In this document: positions 24,501 through 32,575 of the stretch, piece by piece
How positions within the stretch are numbered: position 1 is the first letter of the stretch
How the letters are laid out: each line of letters begins with the position of its first letter
Assembly: GCF_029637485.1 (NCBI RefSeq)
Contig: NZ_CP069128.1
Span: 124,001-188,000, forward strand
Length of the DNA stretch: 64,000 nucleotides
DNA from: Sphingomonas sp. LHG3406-1
Lineage (GTDB): Bacteria; Pseudomonadota; Alphaproteobacteria; Sphingomonadales; Sphingomonadaceae
Direction of reading: 5' to 3'
Position numbers and translations under genes: made by a program
The notes under the pieces: generated by a model
Seen by the model: only the letters and a program-made list of their open reading frames with translations
Database searches by the model: none
What the model was told of the DNA's origin: nothing

Positions 24501-26099
24501 ATGGCCACCACCACACTCGATCATGGGGACAGCCGGGGAACCTTCCTTGGCCATCCCAAGGGTCTCTTCGTGCTGTTCTTCGCCGAAATGTGGGAGCGCT
24601 TTTCCTACTATGGCATGCGCGCGCTGCTGATCTTCTACCTGACGCAGCACTGGCTCTTTTCGGACTCTCAGGCCGGCCTGATCTACGGCGCCTATACCGC
24701 CCTGGTGTACATCACGCCGGTGCTCGGCGGTTATCTGGCCGACCGCTATCTGGGGCAGCGAAAGGCGGTCACATACGGGGCCGTGCTGCTGACCTTCGGC
24801 CACTTCCTGATGGGGTTCGAAGGCGATGGCGGACAGGATGCCGCCAGCCTCAACATCTTCTGGCTGGCGCTGGCCTTCATCATCGTCGGCTCGGGCTTCC
24901 TCAAGGCCAACATCTCGGTCATCGTCGGACAGCTCTACCCGCGTACAGACGTTCGCCGCGACGGTGCCTACACCATCTTCTACATGGGAATTAATCTCGG
25001 CGCCGCGCTCGGCTCGCTGCTCTGCGGCTACGTCGGCCAGACTTACGGCTGGGCTTACGGCTTCGGCCTTGCCGGCATCGGCATGCTGCTCGGCCTCATC
25101 GTGTTCGTCGCCTTCAAGGGCCTGTTGATCGGCCGCGGTGAAGCTCCCGACGCGGAACGGCTGAACCGCCGGGTCATGGGCATCAAGTTCGAGTGGCTGC
25201 TGTACCTCGTCGGAATCCTCGCCGTTGGCATCTGCTGGTGGATGGTGCAGAATCAGGCGATCGTGGGCACCTTCCTTGGTGTCGCCGGCCTGATCCTGGT
25301 GTCGTACGTACTCTACTCGGCGGTCGCCAAGCTCGACCGCGAAGCGCGCGATCGTATCTTCGCCGCCATGTTCCTGATCATCGGCTCGATCCTGTTCTGG
25401 GCCCTGTTCGAGCAGGCAGGGTCGTCGCTGAACCTGTACACCGACCGATACGTCGATCGCGCCGGCGTTCCGGCGTCGATGTTTCAGTCGATCAATGCCA
25501 TCTACATCGTGCTCTTGGCGCCGTTCTTCGCCGCGCTTTGGACCTGGCTCGGTCGCCGCGGGCTGGAGCCTTCGGCCCCGGCCAAGTTCGGCCTTGCGCT
25601 GATGCAGCTCGGCCTCGGCTTCCTGGTGCTGGTGTGGGGCGCGGCAACGGGTGATCTCACCCCGGTGCTGTTCATCTTCCTCATCTACCTCCTCCACACC
25701 ACGGGCGAGCTCTGCCTGTCGCCGGTTGGCCTGTCGGCGATGAACCGCCTGGCCCCGGCGCACATGGCGAGCCTCATCATGGGCACCTGGTTCTTCGCCT
25801 CGGCCACCGGCAATTTCGTCGCCGGCCTGATCGCCGCGGCAACGGGGTCGGAAGCGGCCTCGGGCGAAGGCGCGGGCAAGGAGACGGTGCTTGCCGTCTA
25901 CAGCCAGATCGGCTGGATCGCGATCGGCGTCGGCGTGGCCGTGCTGGTCATCTCGCCGCTGATCAAGAAGCTCATGCACCTCGACACGCTGCGCGACGAC
26001 GAGGACCTTGCCGGCCGCGCGGAGATGGGCGGCGACCGCGGACAGGACGCGGGCATGTTCCCGCAGGGCGAAACGGCCCCCAACACGCGGAAGGGCTGA
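24501..26099 (+). CDS. POT-family proton-dependent peptide transporter
   Basis: The 532-residue inner-membrane protein of the major facilitator superfamily has about 14 helices and imports di- and tripeptides with protons. The POT signature ExxERFSYYGMRALL is present (EMWERFSYYG), whose Glu and Arg couple proton and peptide movement, as is the second motif with FYMGINLGAALGSLL. It is first in an operon with two exported amidohydrolases (5-base gap to the next), suggesting uptake of products they release. Confidence 0.93.
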   Translation: MATTTLDHGDSRGTFLGHPKGLFVLFFAEMWERFSYYGMRALLIFYLTQHWLFSDSQAGLIYGAYTALVYITPVLGGYLADRYLGQRKAVTYGAVLLTFGHFLMGFEGDGGQDAASLNIFWLALAFIIVGSGFLKANISVIVGQLYPRTDVRRDGAYTIFYMGINLGAALGSLLCGYVGQTYGWAYGFGLAGIGMLLGLIVFVAFKGLLIGRGEAPDAERLNRRVMGIKFEWLLYLVGILAVGICWWMVQNQAIVGTFLGVAGLILVSYVLYSAVAKLDREARDRIFAAMFLIIGSILFWALFEQAGSSLNLYTDRYVDRAGVPASMFQSINAIYIVLLAPFFAALWTWLGRRGLEPSAPAKFGLALMQLGLGFLVLVWGAATGDLTPVLFIFLIYLLHTTGELCLSPVGLSAMNRLAPAHMASLIMGTWFFASATGNFVAGLIAAATGSEAASGEGAGKETVLAVYSQIGWIAIGVGVAVLVISPLIKKLMHLDTLRDDEDLAGRAEMGGDRGQDAGMFPQGETAPNTRKG

Positions 26100-26104
26100 A
26101 GCAC

Positions 26105-27496
26105 ATGCGGGGGGCATTGATCGGAGCATCGGTCGCGGCACTGGCACTCGCCGGCTGCGCGACCACCGGCTCGGCGGAAAAGGACTCGGGCGAAAGGGTC
26201 GCGATCGCCTCCGATCCCTTCCCCTCCACTTACCAGCGCTATCCCGGCGCGCCGGTGCTGATCACCGGCGTCACCATCCTCGACGGCGAGGGCGGGCGGA
26301 TCGACAATGGCCAGGTCTATCTTGCCGACGGCAAGGTCCGGGCCCTCGGGCCGACCGTCTCGGCGCCGGCGGGCACCGCGACGATCGATGGCACCGGGAA
26401 ATATGTCACCCCCGGCATCATCGACGTCCACAGCCATCTTGGCGACTATCCCTCGCCGGGTGTCCAGGCGCACGACGACGGCAATGAGGCGACCGGCCCG
26501 TCGCGTCCCGAGGTCTGGGCCGAACATAGCGTCTGGCCGCAGGACCCCGGTTTCTCCCGCGCGCTTGCCAATGGCGGCGTGACCGCGCTGCAGATTCTGC
26601 CGGGTTCGGCAAACCTGTTCGGCGGCCGTTCGGTCACGCTCAAGAACGTGCCCGCCCGCACCGTCCAGGGCATGAAGTTCCCCGGCGCGCCCTACGGCCT
26701 CAAGATGGCCTGCGGCGAGAATCCCAAGCGCGTCTATGGGGACAAGGGCGGCCCTGCCACCCGCATGGGCAATATCGCCGTCACCCGCCAGACCTGGATC
26801 CAGGCCAAGGCCTACAAGGCCAAGTGGGACAATTATGAAGCCGAAGGCGGCGAGGCGCCCGACCAGGACCTCGCCATGGACACGCTGCGGGGCGTGCTCG
26901 ACGGCAAGATCCTTGTCCACAACCATTGCTACCGCGCCGACGAGATGGCGATCATGATCGACCTCTCGAAGGAGGCCGGCTACCGGATCGGCACCTTCCA
27001 CCACGCGGTGGAGAGCTACAAGATCGCCGACCTGCTCGCCCGCGAGGGCATCTGCTCGGCGATGTGGGCCGACTGGTACGGCTTCAAGATGGAAGCCTAT
27101 GACGGAATCCGCGAGAACATCCCGTTCGTCGACCGCGCCGGCGCCTGCGCCATCGTCCATTCCGACGACGCGAACGGTATTCAGCGCCTCAATCAGGAAG
27201 CCGCCAAGGCGATGGCCGCCGGCCGCCGCGCCGGGCTCGCCATCACCGAGGAATATGCCTGGCGCTGGCTCAGCATGAACCCGGCCAAGGCGATCGGCGT
27301 GTTCGACCAGACTGGCAGCCTCAAGGCCGGCAAGAACGCCGATGTCGTGCTGTGGAACGGCAACCCCTTCAGCACCTACACCCGCCCCGAGCGCGTGTGG
27401 GTCGACGGCGCCCTCATGTACGACGCCAACAATCCGCGGCTCCGGCCGGTCAGCGACTTCGAGCTCGGCCAGCCGGGCGAAGGAGATGTGAAGTGA
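26105..27496 (+). CDS. Exported amidohydrolase (lipoprotein), catalytic partner
   Basis: The 463-residue member of the amidohydrolase superfamily is predicted to sit in the envelope: lipobox LAGC with the anchor Cys near residue 18. A beta-sandwich surrounds a TIM barrel. The metal-binding His-x-His is intact at residues 109-111 (GIIDVHSHLG), and later ligands are plausible in VHNHCYRADE, GTFHHAVES and VHSDDANG. Relatives act on imidazolonepropionate-like rings, prolidase-type peptides or other amides; the exact substrate is unknown. It lies between the POT transporter and a degenerate paralogue. Confidence 0.88.
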   Translation: MRGALIGASVAALALAGCATTGSAEKDSGERVAIASDPFPSTYQRYPGAPVLITGVTILDGEGGRIDNGQVYLADGKVRALGPTVSAPAGTATIDGTGKYVTPGIIDVHSHLGDYPSPGVQAHDDGNEATGPSRPEVWAEHSVWPQDPGFSRALANGGVTALQILPGSANLFGGRSVTLKNVPARTVQGMKFPGAPYGLKMACGENPKRVYGDKGGPATRMGNIAVTRQTWIQAKAYKAKWDNYEAEGGEAPDQDLAMDTLRGVLDGKILVHNHCYRADEMAIMIDLSKEAGYRIGTFHHAVESYKIADLLAREGICSAMWADWYGFKMEAYDGIRENIPFVDRAGACAIVHSDDANGIQRLNQEAAKAMAAGRRAGLAITEEYAWRWLSMNPAKAIGVFDQTGSLKAGKNADVVLWNGNPFSTYTRPERVWVDGALMYDANNPRLRPVSDFELGQPGEGDVK

Positions 27497-28899
27497 CGCG
27501 CTCGACCAAGGTCCGTCCGAGCCGGGCGGCGTTTCTCGCCGGTCTTGCGCTCCTCGCCGCGCCGGCCACTGCCCAGACCATCGCCGTTACCGGCGGCACC
27601 GTGGCACTCGGCGATGGCTCCGCGCCCATCCCGGGCGGCACCGTGGTGATCCGCGACGGCCGGGTGGTCGCCGCGGGCGCCAACATTGCCATTCCTGCCG
27701 GCGCCCGCACCATCGACGCTACCGGCAAGTGGGTAACGCCCGGCATCATCGCCGGCTTTTCCCGCCTCGGCCTCACCGATGTCGATGCGGTCGCGCAGGC
27801 CAATGACGTCAGCGCCGATGGCCCGTTCAGCGCCGCGCTCGACATGAGCCGGGCAATCAACCCCAAGGCCGCGCCGGTCGCCATCAACCGCGCCGAGGGC
27901 GTCACCCGCGCCATCGTCGCGCCGTCAGTCGGCAAGTCGATCTTCGCCGGGCAGGGCGCCCTGATCGACACCGGCGCCGACGAGGAGGCGGTCACCCGCG
28001 CGCGGCTGTTCCAGTTCGTCGAGCTTGGCGAGCAGGGCTCCGACCAGGCGGGCGGAAGCCGGGCGGCCGCTCACGCGCTCCTCCGCAACGCCCTTCGCGA
28101 AGCGCAGCAGATCTCCGGCGGCGCTGCGCCCTCGGGCCGTGACCAGAGCGGCCGGACGGTCGACGATCCCCGCAACGACCCGGTCGTCGCCAACCCCAAC
28201 GAGTCCCGCTCCTACGAGGCGCGGCGCAACCAGGACGTGCTGCTCACCCGCTATGACGCGGTGGCGCTGGTGCCGGTCATCCGCGGGCGCCAGATTCTGC
28301 TCGTCCATGTCGAGCGGGCGTCCGACCTTCGCCAGGTGATCGCCCTCAAGCGCGAATTCCCATCGCTCCGGCTGGTCATCGTCGGCGCGGACGAGGGCTG
28401 GACCGTGGCCCGCGAACTGGCGGCCGCGAACATCCCGGTCATCGCCTCGGCATTGAGTGACCTGCCGAGCCAGTTCGAGACCCTCGCCGCGACCCAGAGC
28501 AACATCGGCCGCATGCGTGCCGCCGGCGTCCGCGTGGCGATCGGCACCATCAACGACGACGACACCCGCATGGCCTTTCGTGCTCGCTGGTATGCTGGAA
28601 ATCTGGTCGCCCTGACCAAATTGCCCGGCGCGTCCGGCCTCAGCTGGGGCGAAGCGTTACGGGCGATTACCTCGGCACCCGCCGAAGCGCTCGGCATCGG
28701 TGACGAGGTCGGTAGCCTCGCACCCGGCCGTCGCGGCGACCTTGTCATTTGGAACAGCGATCCGCTCGACAACATGAGCGCGGCGGAAGCGGTGTTCATC
28801 GACGGCGTCCAGCAGCCGCTCGACACCCGCCAGACCAAGCTCCGCGACCGCTATCGCACGCTCGAGCGCGGCGCGCTTCCGGAGGCCTACCGGCGGTGA
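27493..28899 (+). CDS. Exported amidohydrolase paralogue without the His-x-His metal site
   Basis: The 468-residue protein has a cleavable signal peptide (ends APATAQ) and the same fold as its upstream neighbour. Where the neighbour has GIIDVHSHLG, this protein has GIIAGFSRLG (residues 84-93), so both metal-binding His are gone (Phe89 and Arg91). A later His ligand is also replaced (VGADEGW), although VHVERASD and the DDDT region survive. It may be a non-catalytic partner of the first enzyme or bind metal in a different way. The GTG at 27493 overlaps the upstream TGA and follows AAGGAG, so the pair is translationally coupled. Confidence 0.85.
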   Translation: MTRSTKVRPSRAAFLAGLALLAAPATAQTIAVTGGTVALGDGSAPIPGGTVVIRDGRVVAAGANIAIPAGARTIDATGKWVTPGIIAGFSRLGLTDVDAVAQANDVSADGPFSAALDMSRAINPKAAPVAINRAEGVTRAIVAPSVGKSIFAGQGALIDTGADEEAVTRARLFQFVELGEQGSDQAGGSRAAAHALLRNALREAQQISGGAAPSGRDQSGRTVDDPRNDPVVANPNESRSYEARRNQDVLLTRYDAVALVPVIRGRQILLVHVERASDLRQVIALKREFPSLRLVIVGADEGWTVARELAAANIPVIASALSDLPSQFETLAATQSNIGRMRAAGVRVAIGTINDDDTRMAFRARWYAGNLVALTKLPGASGLSWGEALRAITSAPAEALGIGDEVGSLAPGRRGDLVIWNSDPLDNMSAAEAVFIDGVQQPLDTRQTKLRDRYRTLERGALPEAYRR

Positions 28900-29560
28900 G
28901 CGCGGTGGGCGTGGTGGCCGGCTTCGGCGCGGCCTTCATCGCGACTCACCTGCTCATGTCCCATCCGCTTCGCCAGCCGCTGTCGAAGCGGCTCGGCGGG
29001 GCCGGCTTCCAGGCGCTCTATTCGGTCATCGCCCTGGCATTGTTCGGAGGCATGATTTGGGCGCGCAAGGGGGCCGGCACCGAGGCGTGGCTGTGGCAGC
29101 CGTCGCCGCCGATGTGGATCGCGGCCGCCTTGCTGACCTGGTTCGCCTCCGTCCTTCTCGTCGGCTCGTTCCGGCGCAATCCGGCGATGGTCACCTTCGG
29201 CCCCGGCAGCGAAGTCAGGATCGGTCAGCCCGAGGGGTTTTTCGCCTGACGCGGCACCCGATGATGTGGAGCTTCGCCTTGTGGGCGGTCAGCCACATGA
29301 TGGTGCAGCCGGAGCCGTCCGCTTTGGTCCTCGCCGCCGTGGTGCTGGTCATGGCGCTGGCCGGATCGGCCGGTCAGGACGTCAAGAAGCGCCGCCATCT
29401 CGGCCCGGCATGGGAGCAATGGGTCTCGCGCACCAGCTTCGTCCCCTTCGGCCGCGGCATCCATGCGCCCGGCACTTTCGCGTCGGTCGGCGGCACTTTG
29501 CTGTGGTTCGGCGCGACCTGGCTTCATCCAATTCCTGTCGGGGTCTGGGCTCTGTCCTGA
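28896..29560 (+). pseudogene. NnrU-family membrane protein, interrupted by a frameshift
   Basis: The N-terminal part starts at a GTG overlapping the previous stop and reads helices of an NnrU-type protein (VVAGFGAAFIATHLLMSHPL, then LYSVIALALFGGMI), until it ends at a TGA at 29247 just after QPEGFF. The C-terminal part continues in another frame as GVFRLTRHPMMWSFALWAVSH, the family's conserved segment, through to 29560. Adding one base in the GGGGTTTTT run near 29235 rejoins the two into about 221 residues, the normal family length. NnrU proteins are linked to denitrification and to carotenoid/tocopherol-type isomerases. Either a real mutation, a sequencing error in the homopolymer, or slippage could explain it. 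Confidence 0.75.
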
Positions 29561-29580
29561 CCGCGCGCTAAGGGCGGCAA

Positions 29581-30921
29581 ATGCCTCGCAAATTCTTCGG
29601 CACCGACGGTATCCGCGGCCTCACCAACACCGAGCCGATGACGGCAGCGATCGCGCTCAAGGTCGGCCAGGCCGCGGGCGCGCATTTCCTTCGCGGATCG
29701 CACCGCCACCGCGTGGTCATCGGCAAGGACACGCGCCTGTCCGGCTACATGGTCGAAAGCGCGCTGGTCGCTGGCTTCACCAGCGTCGGCATGGACGTCG
29801 TGCTGCTCGGACCGATGCCGACGCCCGCCGTCGCCATGCTCACCCGCTCGATGCGCGCAGACCTAGGGGTGATGATCTCGGCAAGCCACAATCCCTTCGC
29901 GGACAATGGCATCAAGCTGTTCGGCCCCGACGGCTACAAGCTCAGCGACGAGGATGAGCTGGCGATCGAGGCCTTGCTGGAAAGGGAGGTCGAGCTGGTC
30001 GAGGCGGGACGGATCGGCCGCGCCAAGCGCATCGACGACGCTCGGGGCCGCTACGTCCACTTCGCCAAGTCGACCTTTCCGGAGCGCCTCCGTCTGGACG
30101 GGCTCAAGATCGTCGTCGATTGCGCCAATGGCGCTGCCTACCATGTCGCTCCCGACGCCTTGTGGGAGCTTGGCGCCGAGGTCATCTCTCTCGGGGTTCA
30201 GCCGAACGGCACCAACATCAATGACGAATGCGGTTCGACGCATCCGGAGCTACTCCAGGAGACAGTGGTCGCCAGCGGCGCGGACATCGGCCTCGCCCTT
30301 GATGGTGACGCCGATCGGCTGATCGTCGTGGACGAGACCGGCAAAGTGATCGACGGCGACCAGTTGATGGCCTTGATCGCGCTCGACCAGCAGCGCCAAG
30401 GCCTGCTCCGCGGCGACGGCGTGGTCGCAACGGTCATGAGCAACCTCGGGCTCGAGCGGCGGCTTTCCGAAGCAGGTCTCAAGCTTCACCGCACCAAAGT
30501 CGGCGACCGCTATGTCTTGGAAGGCATGCGGGAGACCGGCTGCAATGTCGGCGGCGAGCAGTCGGGACACATCATTCTTGCCGATCATGCGACCACCGGC
30601 GACGGGCTGGTGGCGGGCCTGCAGATCCTTGCTGCGCTGGTCGCCCAGGAAAAGGCCGCCAGCATGCTCCTCAACCAGTTCGAACCGGTGCCCCAGCTTC
30701 TGCGCAACGTCCGTTTCCAGGGTGGCGCGCCGCTTGACGAGCCGGCGGTCCGGGCCTCGATCGCCGATGCCGAGCGGCAGCTGGACGGCCGCGGGCGGCT
30801 GGTCATCCGCAAGAGCGGAACCGAGCCGCTCATCCGGGTCATGGCCGAAGGGGACGATGCCGCCGAAGTGGATGCGGTAGTCGCGCGCATCTGCGCTGCG
30901 GTCGAGCAGGCGGCCGCCTGA
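29581..30921 (+). CDS. glmM: Phosphoglucosamine mutase
   Basis: The 446-residue enzyme interconverts glucosamine-6-phosphate and glucosamine-1-phosphate on the way to UDP-GlcNAc for peptidoglycan and lipopolysaccharide. The N-terminus [11 protein letters not shown] is characteristic, the phospho-serine loop is [12 protein letters not shown] (Ser102), the Mg site is in DGDADR, the sugar loop is GGEQSGH, and the phosphate-binding [12 protein letters not shown] is near the end. It overlaps the DUF1272 gene start (TGATG). Confidence 0.97.
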   Translation: MPRKFFGTDGIRGLTNTEPMTAAIALKVGQAAGAHFLRGSHRHRVVIGKDTRLSGYMVESALVAGFTSVGMDVVLLGPMPTPAVAMLTRSMRADLGVMISASHNPFADNGIKLFGPDGYKLSDEDELAIEALLEREVELVEAGRIGRAKRIDDARGRYVHFAKSTFPERLRLDGLKIVVDCANGAAYHVAPDALWELGAEVISLGVQPNGTNINDECGSTHPELLQETVVASGADIGLALDGDADRLIVVDETGKVIDGDQLMALIALDQQRQGLLRGDGVVATVMSNLGLERRLSEAGLKLHRTKVGDRYVLEGMRETGCNVGGEQSGHIILADHATTGDGLVAGLQILAALVAQEKAASMLLNQFEPVPQLLRNVRFQGGAPLDEPAVRASIADAERQLDGRGRLVIRKSGTEPLIRVMAEGDDAAEVDAVVARICAAVEQAAA

Positions 30922-31118
30922 TGCTGGCAATGAAAGAACACTGCGAGCGCTGCGGTGAAGCGCTCCCGGCGCATCTGCCCGGCGCCTTCATCTGCAGCTT
31001 CGAATGCACCTTCTGCAGCCCATGCGCCGAACAGCTGGACGAGCGTTGTCCCAATTGCCGTGGTGAACTGCTCGACCGTCCGACGCGTTCGAAAGCCGCA
31101 GCCAAAGCAAAATCTTAA
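30921..31118 (+). CDS. DUF1272 zinc-ribbon-like protein
   Basis: The 65-residue protein has four CxxC-type pairs (CERC, SFECTFCSPC, CPNC), which probably bind zinc, in the order typical of DUF1272. The function is unknown. Its ATG overlaps the glmM stop, so it is translated with glmM; the lysine/alanine-rich tail is disordered. Confidence 0.88.
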   Translation: MLAMKEHCERCGEALPAHLPGAFICSFECTFCSPCAEQLDERCPNCRGELLDRPTRSKAAAKAKS

Positions 31119-31144
31119 GGTCGGCTGCGGCAGGGCAGGGGACG

Positions 31145-32326
31145 ATGACGCGCAAGACCATTCCCCGGATCCTGATCATCGCCGGCTCCGACAGCGGGGG
31201 CGGTGCTGGAATCCAGGCCGACATCAAGACCGTCACCATGCTCGGTGGCCATGCCATGACCGCAATCACCGCCGTCACCGCGCAGAACAGTCTCGGAGTC
31301 GATGCCGTCCATCCGGTCCCGGCCGAAACGGTGCTCGCGCAAATCGATTCGGTGATCGCCGACTTTGGCGTCGATGCGATCAAGATCGGGATGATCGGCT
31401 CGGCCTTCACCGCACGGGTAGTGGCAGAGCGGCTGGCCGCGCTCGAGCAGCGGGTGCCACTGGTGTTCGATCCCGTCATGGTCGCGACCAGCGGCGCGAC
31501 GCTGGCTGACGAGGCGACCGTCGCGGCGTTCGGCGCGCTGATGGACCTCGCCACCATCGTCACGCCCAATCTTCCCGAACTCCATCGGCTGACCGGCAAG
31601 GAAGACCCGATCGAAGGCGCGCTGGGCCTCGTCTCCGGCCATCGTTGCGCGGTGCTGGTGAAGGGCGGCCATGATGAGGGCGAAGCCGTCGCCGATGCGC
31701 TGATCGAAGAAGACAATATGACCAGCTGGCAGGGCACGCGGATCGATACGCCGCACAGCCACGGCACCGGTTGCACCCTCGCCAGCGCCATTGCGGTGGG
31801 CCTGGCCGAAGGCCGCTCGCTTGCCGAATCGGTCGCGCAGGCGCGGGTGTTCGTCCGCATGGCTCTGCTGGAAGCACCAGGCATCGGTGGCGGGAACGGA
31901 CCGATGGGTCATGGCCGGGTCCGGCTCGATACCGGCGGCAGTCCGCGCCTCAATCAGGTCACTGTCACGGGCCGGGATTATGCGGCGCAGGTGGCCTTCT
32001 ATCGCAAGCTCGGGCTCCAGCAGATCGTCGACAGCCCGGACAATGGCTATGCCCGCTTCGAGACCTGGGGCGGCGCCACCTTCTCTGTCCAGATCGACCC
32101 CGAGGAGGAGATTGCGGCCACCAGCGCCGTTTATTTCGAGTGCGACGACCTGGACGATCGCGTCGAGACGCTTGCCCGCGGCGGCATCGTCTTTGAACAT
32201 GGTCCGCGCAAGCAGCCGTGGATGTGGCACGAAGCACGGCTCCGCGACCCAGCCGGGAACATCGTCTTCCTCTACCAGGCGGGGGAAGCGCGCCGCTTCC
32301 CACCGTGGCGAATCGGCCAGCCCTGA
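31145..32326 (+). CDS. thiD: ThiD-type HMP/HMP-phosphate kinase fused to a VOC (glyoxalase-like) domain
   Basis: The 393-residue protein has two parts. Residues 1 to ~262 are the ribokinase-fold ThiD enzyme, which phosphorylates hydroxymethylpyrimidine and its monophosphate for thiamine synthesis (AGSDSGGGAGIQADIKT, FDPVMVATSG, VLVKGGH, HSHGTGCTLASAIA). Residues ~265-385 form a vicinal-oxygen-chelate domain (GRDYAAQVAFYRKLGLQQIV; a closing RDPAGNIVFLYQ). The frame is continuous, so this is one polypeptide. Most ThiD proteins are ~265 residues without such a tail. No thiamine riboswitch is visible upstream; the spacer is only 26 bases. Confidence 0.88.
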   Translation: MTRKTIPRILIIAGSDSGGGAGIQADIKTVTMLGGHAMTAITAVTAQNSLGVDAVHPVPAETVLAQIDSVIADFGVDAIKIGMIGSAFTARVVAERLAALEQRVPLVFDPVMVATSGATLADEATVAAFGALMDLATIVTPNLPELHRLTGKEDPIEGALGLVSGHRCAVLVKGGHDEGEAVADALIEEDNMTSWQGTRIDTPHSHGTGCTLASAIAVGLAEGRSLAESVAQARVFVRMALLEAPGIGGGNGPMGHGRVRLDTGGSPRLNQVTVTGRDYAAQVAFYRKLGLQQIVDSPDNGYARFETWGGATFSVQIDPEEEIAATSAVYFECDDLDDRVETLARGGIVFEHGPRKQPWMWHEARLRDPAGNIVFLYQAGEARRFPPWRIGQP

Positions 32327-32399
32327 TACAATCCGGTGCAATCGCGCGCATTTACCTTGCATTTAATAAAACCGAACTGGTAGCGATCTTCTCCATGAT

Positions 32400-32418
32400 G
32401 GCTGCTGGAGCAGCAGCC
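32400..32418 (+). promoter_or_regulatory. Hairpin upstream of the small-peptide gene
   Basis: GGCTGCTG-GAG-CAGCAGCC is a perfect 8-bp stem with a 3-base loop, ending 21 bases before the peptide ATG. No T-run follows. It could be a partial terminator after thiD, an attenuator, or an mRNA 5' stabiliser. The preceding 50 bases are unusually AT-rich for this window (TTGCATTTAATAAAACC), so a promoter probably lies there. Confidence 0.45.
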
Positions 32419-32439
32419 TTGGCTCAGAAGGCGTGCGCG

Positions 32440-32547
32440 ATGAAGAAGACTTGGAAGAAACCCGAACTGAAGCGCATGGTCGCCGGCGCGGCGGAGAATG
32501 GTCCCAGCAACTTCCGCTCGGACGGTCCGAACAATCAGCGGAGCTGA
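32440..32547 (+). CDS. Putative RiPP (lasso-like) precursor peptide, 35 residues
   Basis: The sequence begins MKKTWKKPELKRMV, like the KKxY/WxxPxL leaders of alphaproteobacterial lasso precursors, then AGAAEN, then GPSNFRSDGPNNQRS. If cut before Gly21, the core has Gly at position 1 and its only Asp at position 8, the geometry for an 8-residue macrolactam ring with a 7-residue tail. The usual Thr at leader position -2 is absent (Glu instead). An asparagine-synthetase-like gene starts 28 bases after the stop. The core is rich in Asn, Ser, Gly and Arg with no Cys or Thr, which argues against lanthipeptide or thiopeptide classes. Translation is not proven. Confidence 0.6.
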   Translation: MKKTWKKPELKRMVAGAAENGPSNFRSDGPNNQRS

Positions 32548-32559
32548 GGGCGGCTCGGA

Positions 32560-32572
32560 CCCCCAATGGGGG
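32560..32572 (+). promoter_or_regulatory. Hairpin covering the cyclase ribosome-binding site
   Basis: CCCCC-AAT-GGGGG forms a tight stem whose 3' arm is the only plausible Shine-Dalgarno stretch for the TTG start at 32576. A longer inverted repeat (GGTCCGA at 32524, TCGGACC at 32555) encloses the peptide stop. The arrangement could hold the ratio of peptide to enzyme high. Confidence 0.5.
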
Positions 32573-32575
32573 CAC

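Noticed and set aside
24483..26147. 554-codon open frame on the minus strand
   Set aside because: It lies opposite the POT transporter and its neighbours; the sequence is rich in His, Glu and Arg as expected for an antisense frame of membrane helices.
31119..31144. Thiamine (TPP) riboswitch upstream of thiD
   Set aside because: The spacer is only 26 bases, too short for the element, and none of its conserved pieces are visible.
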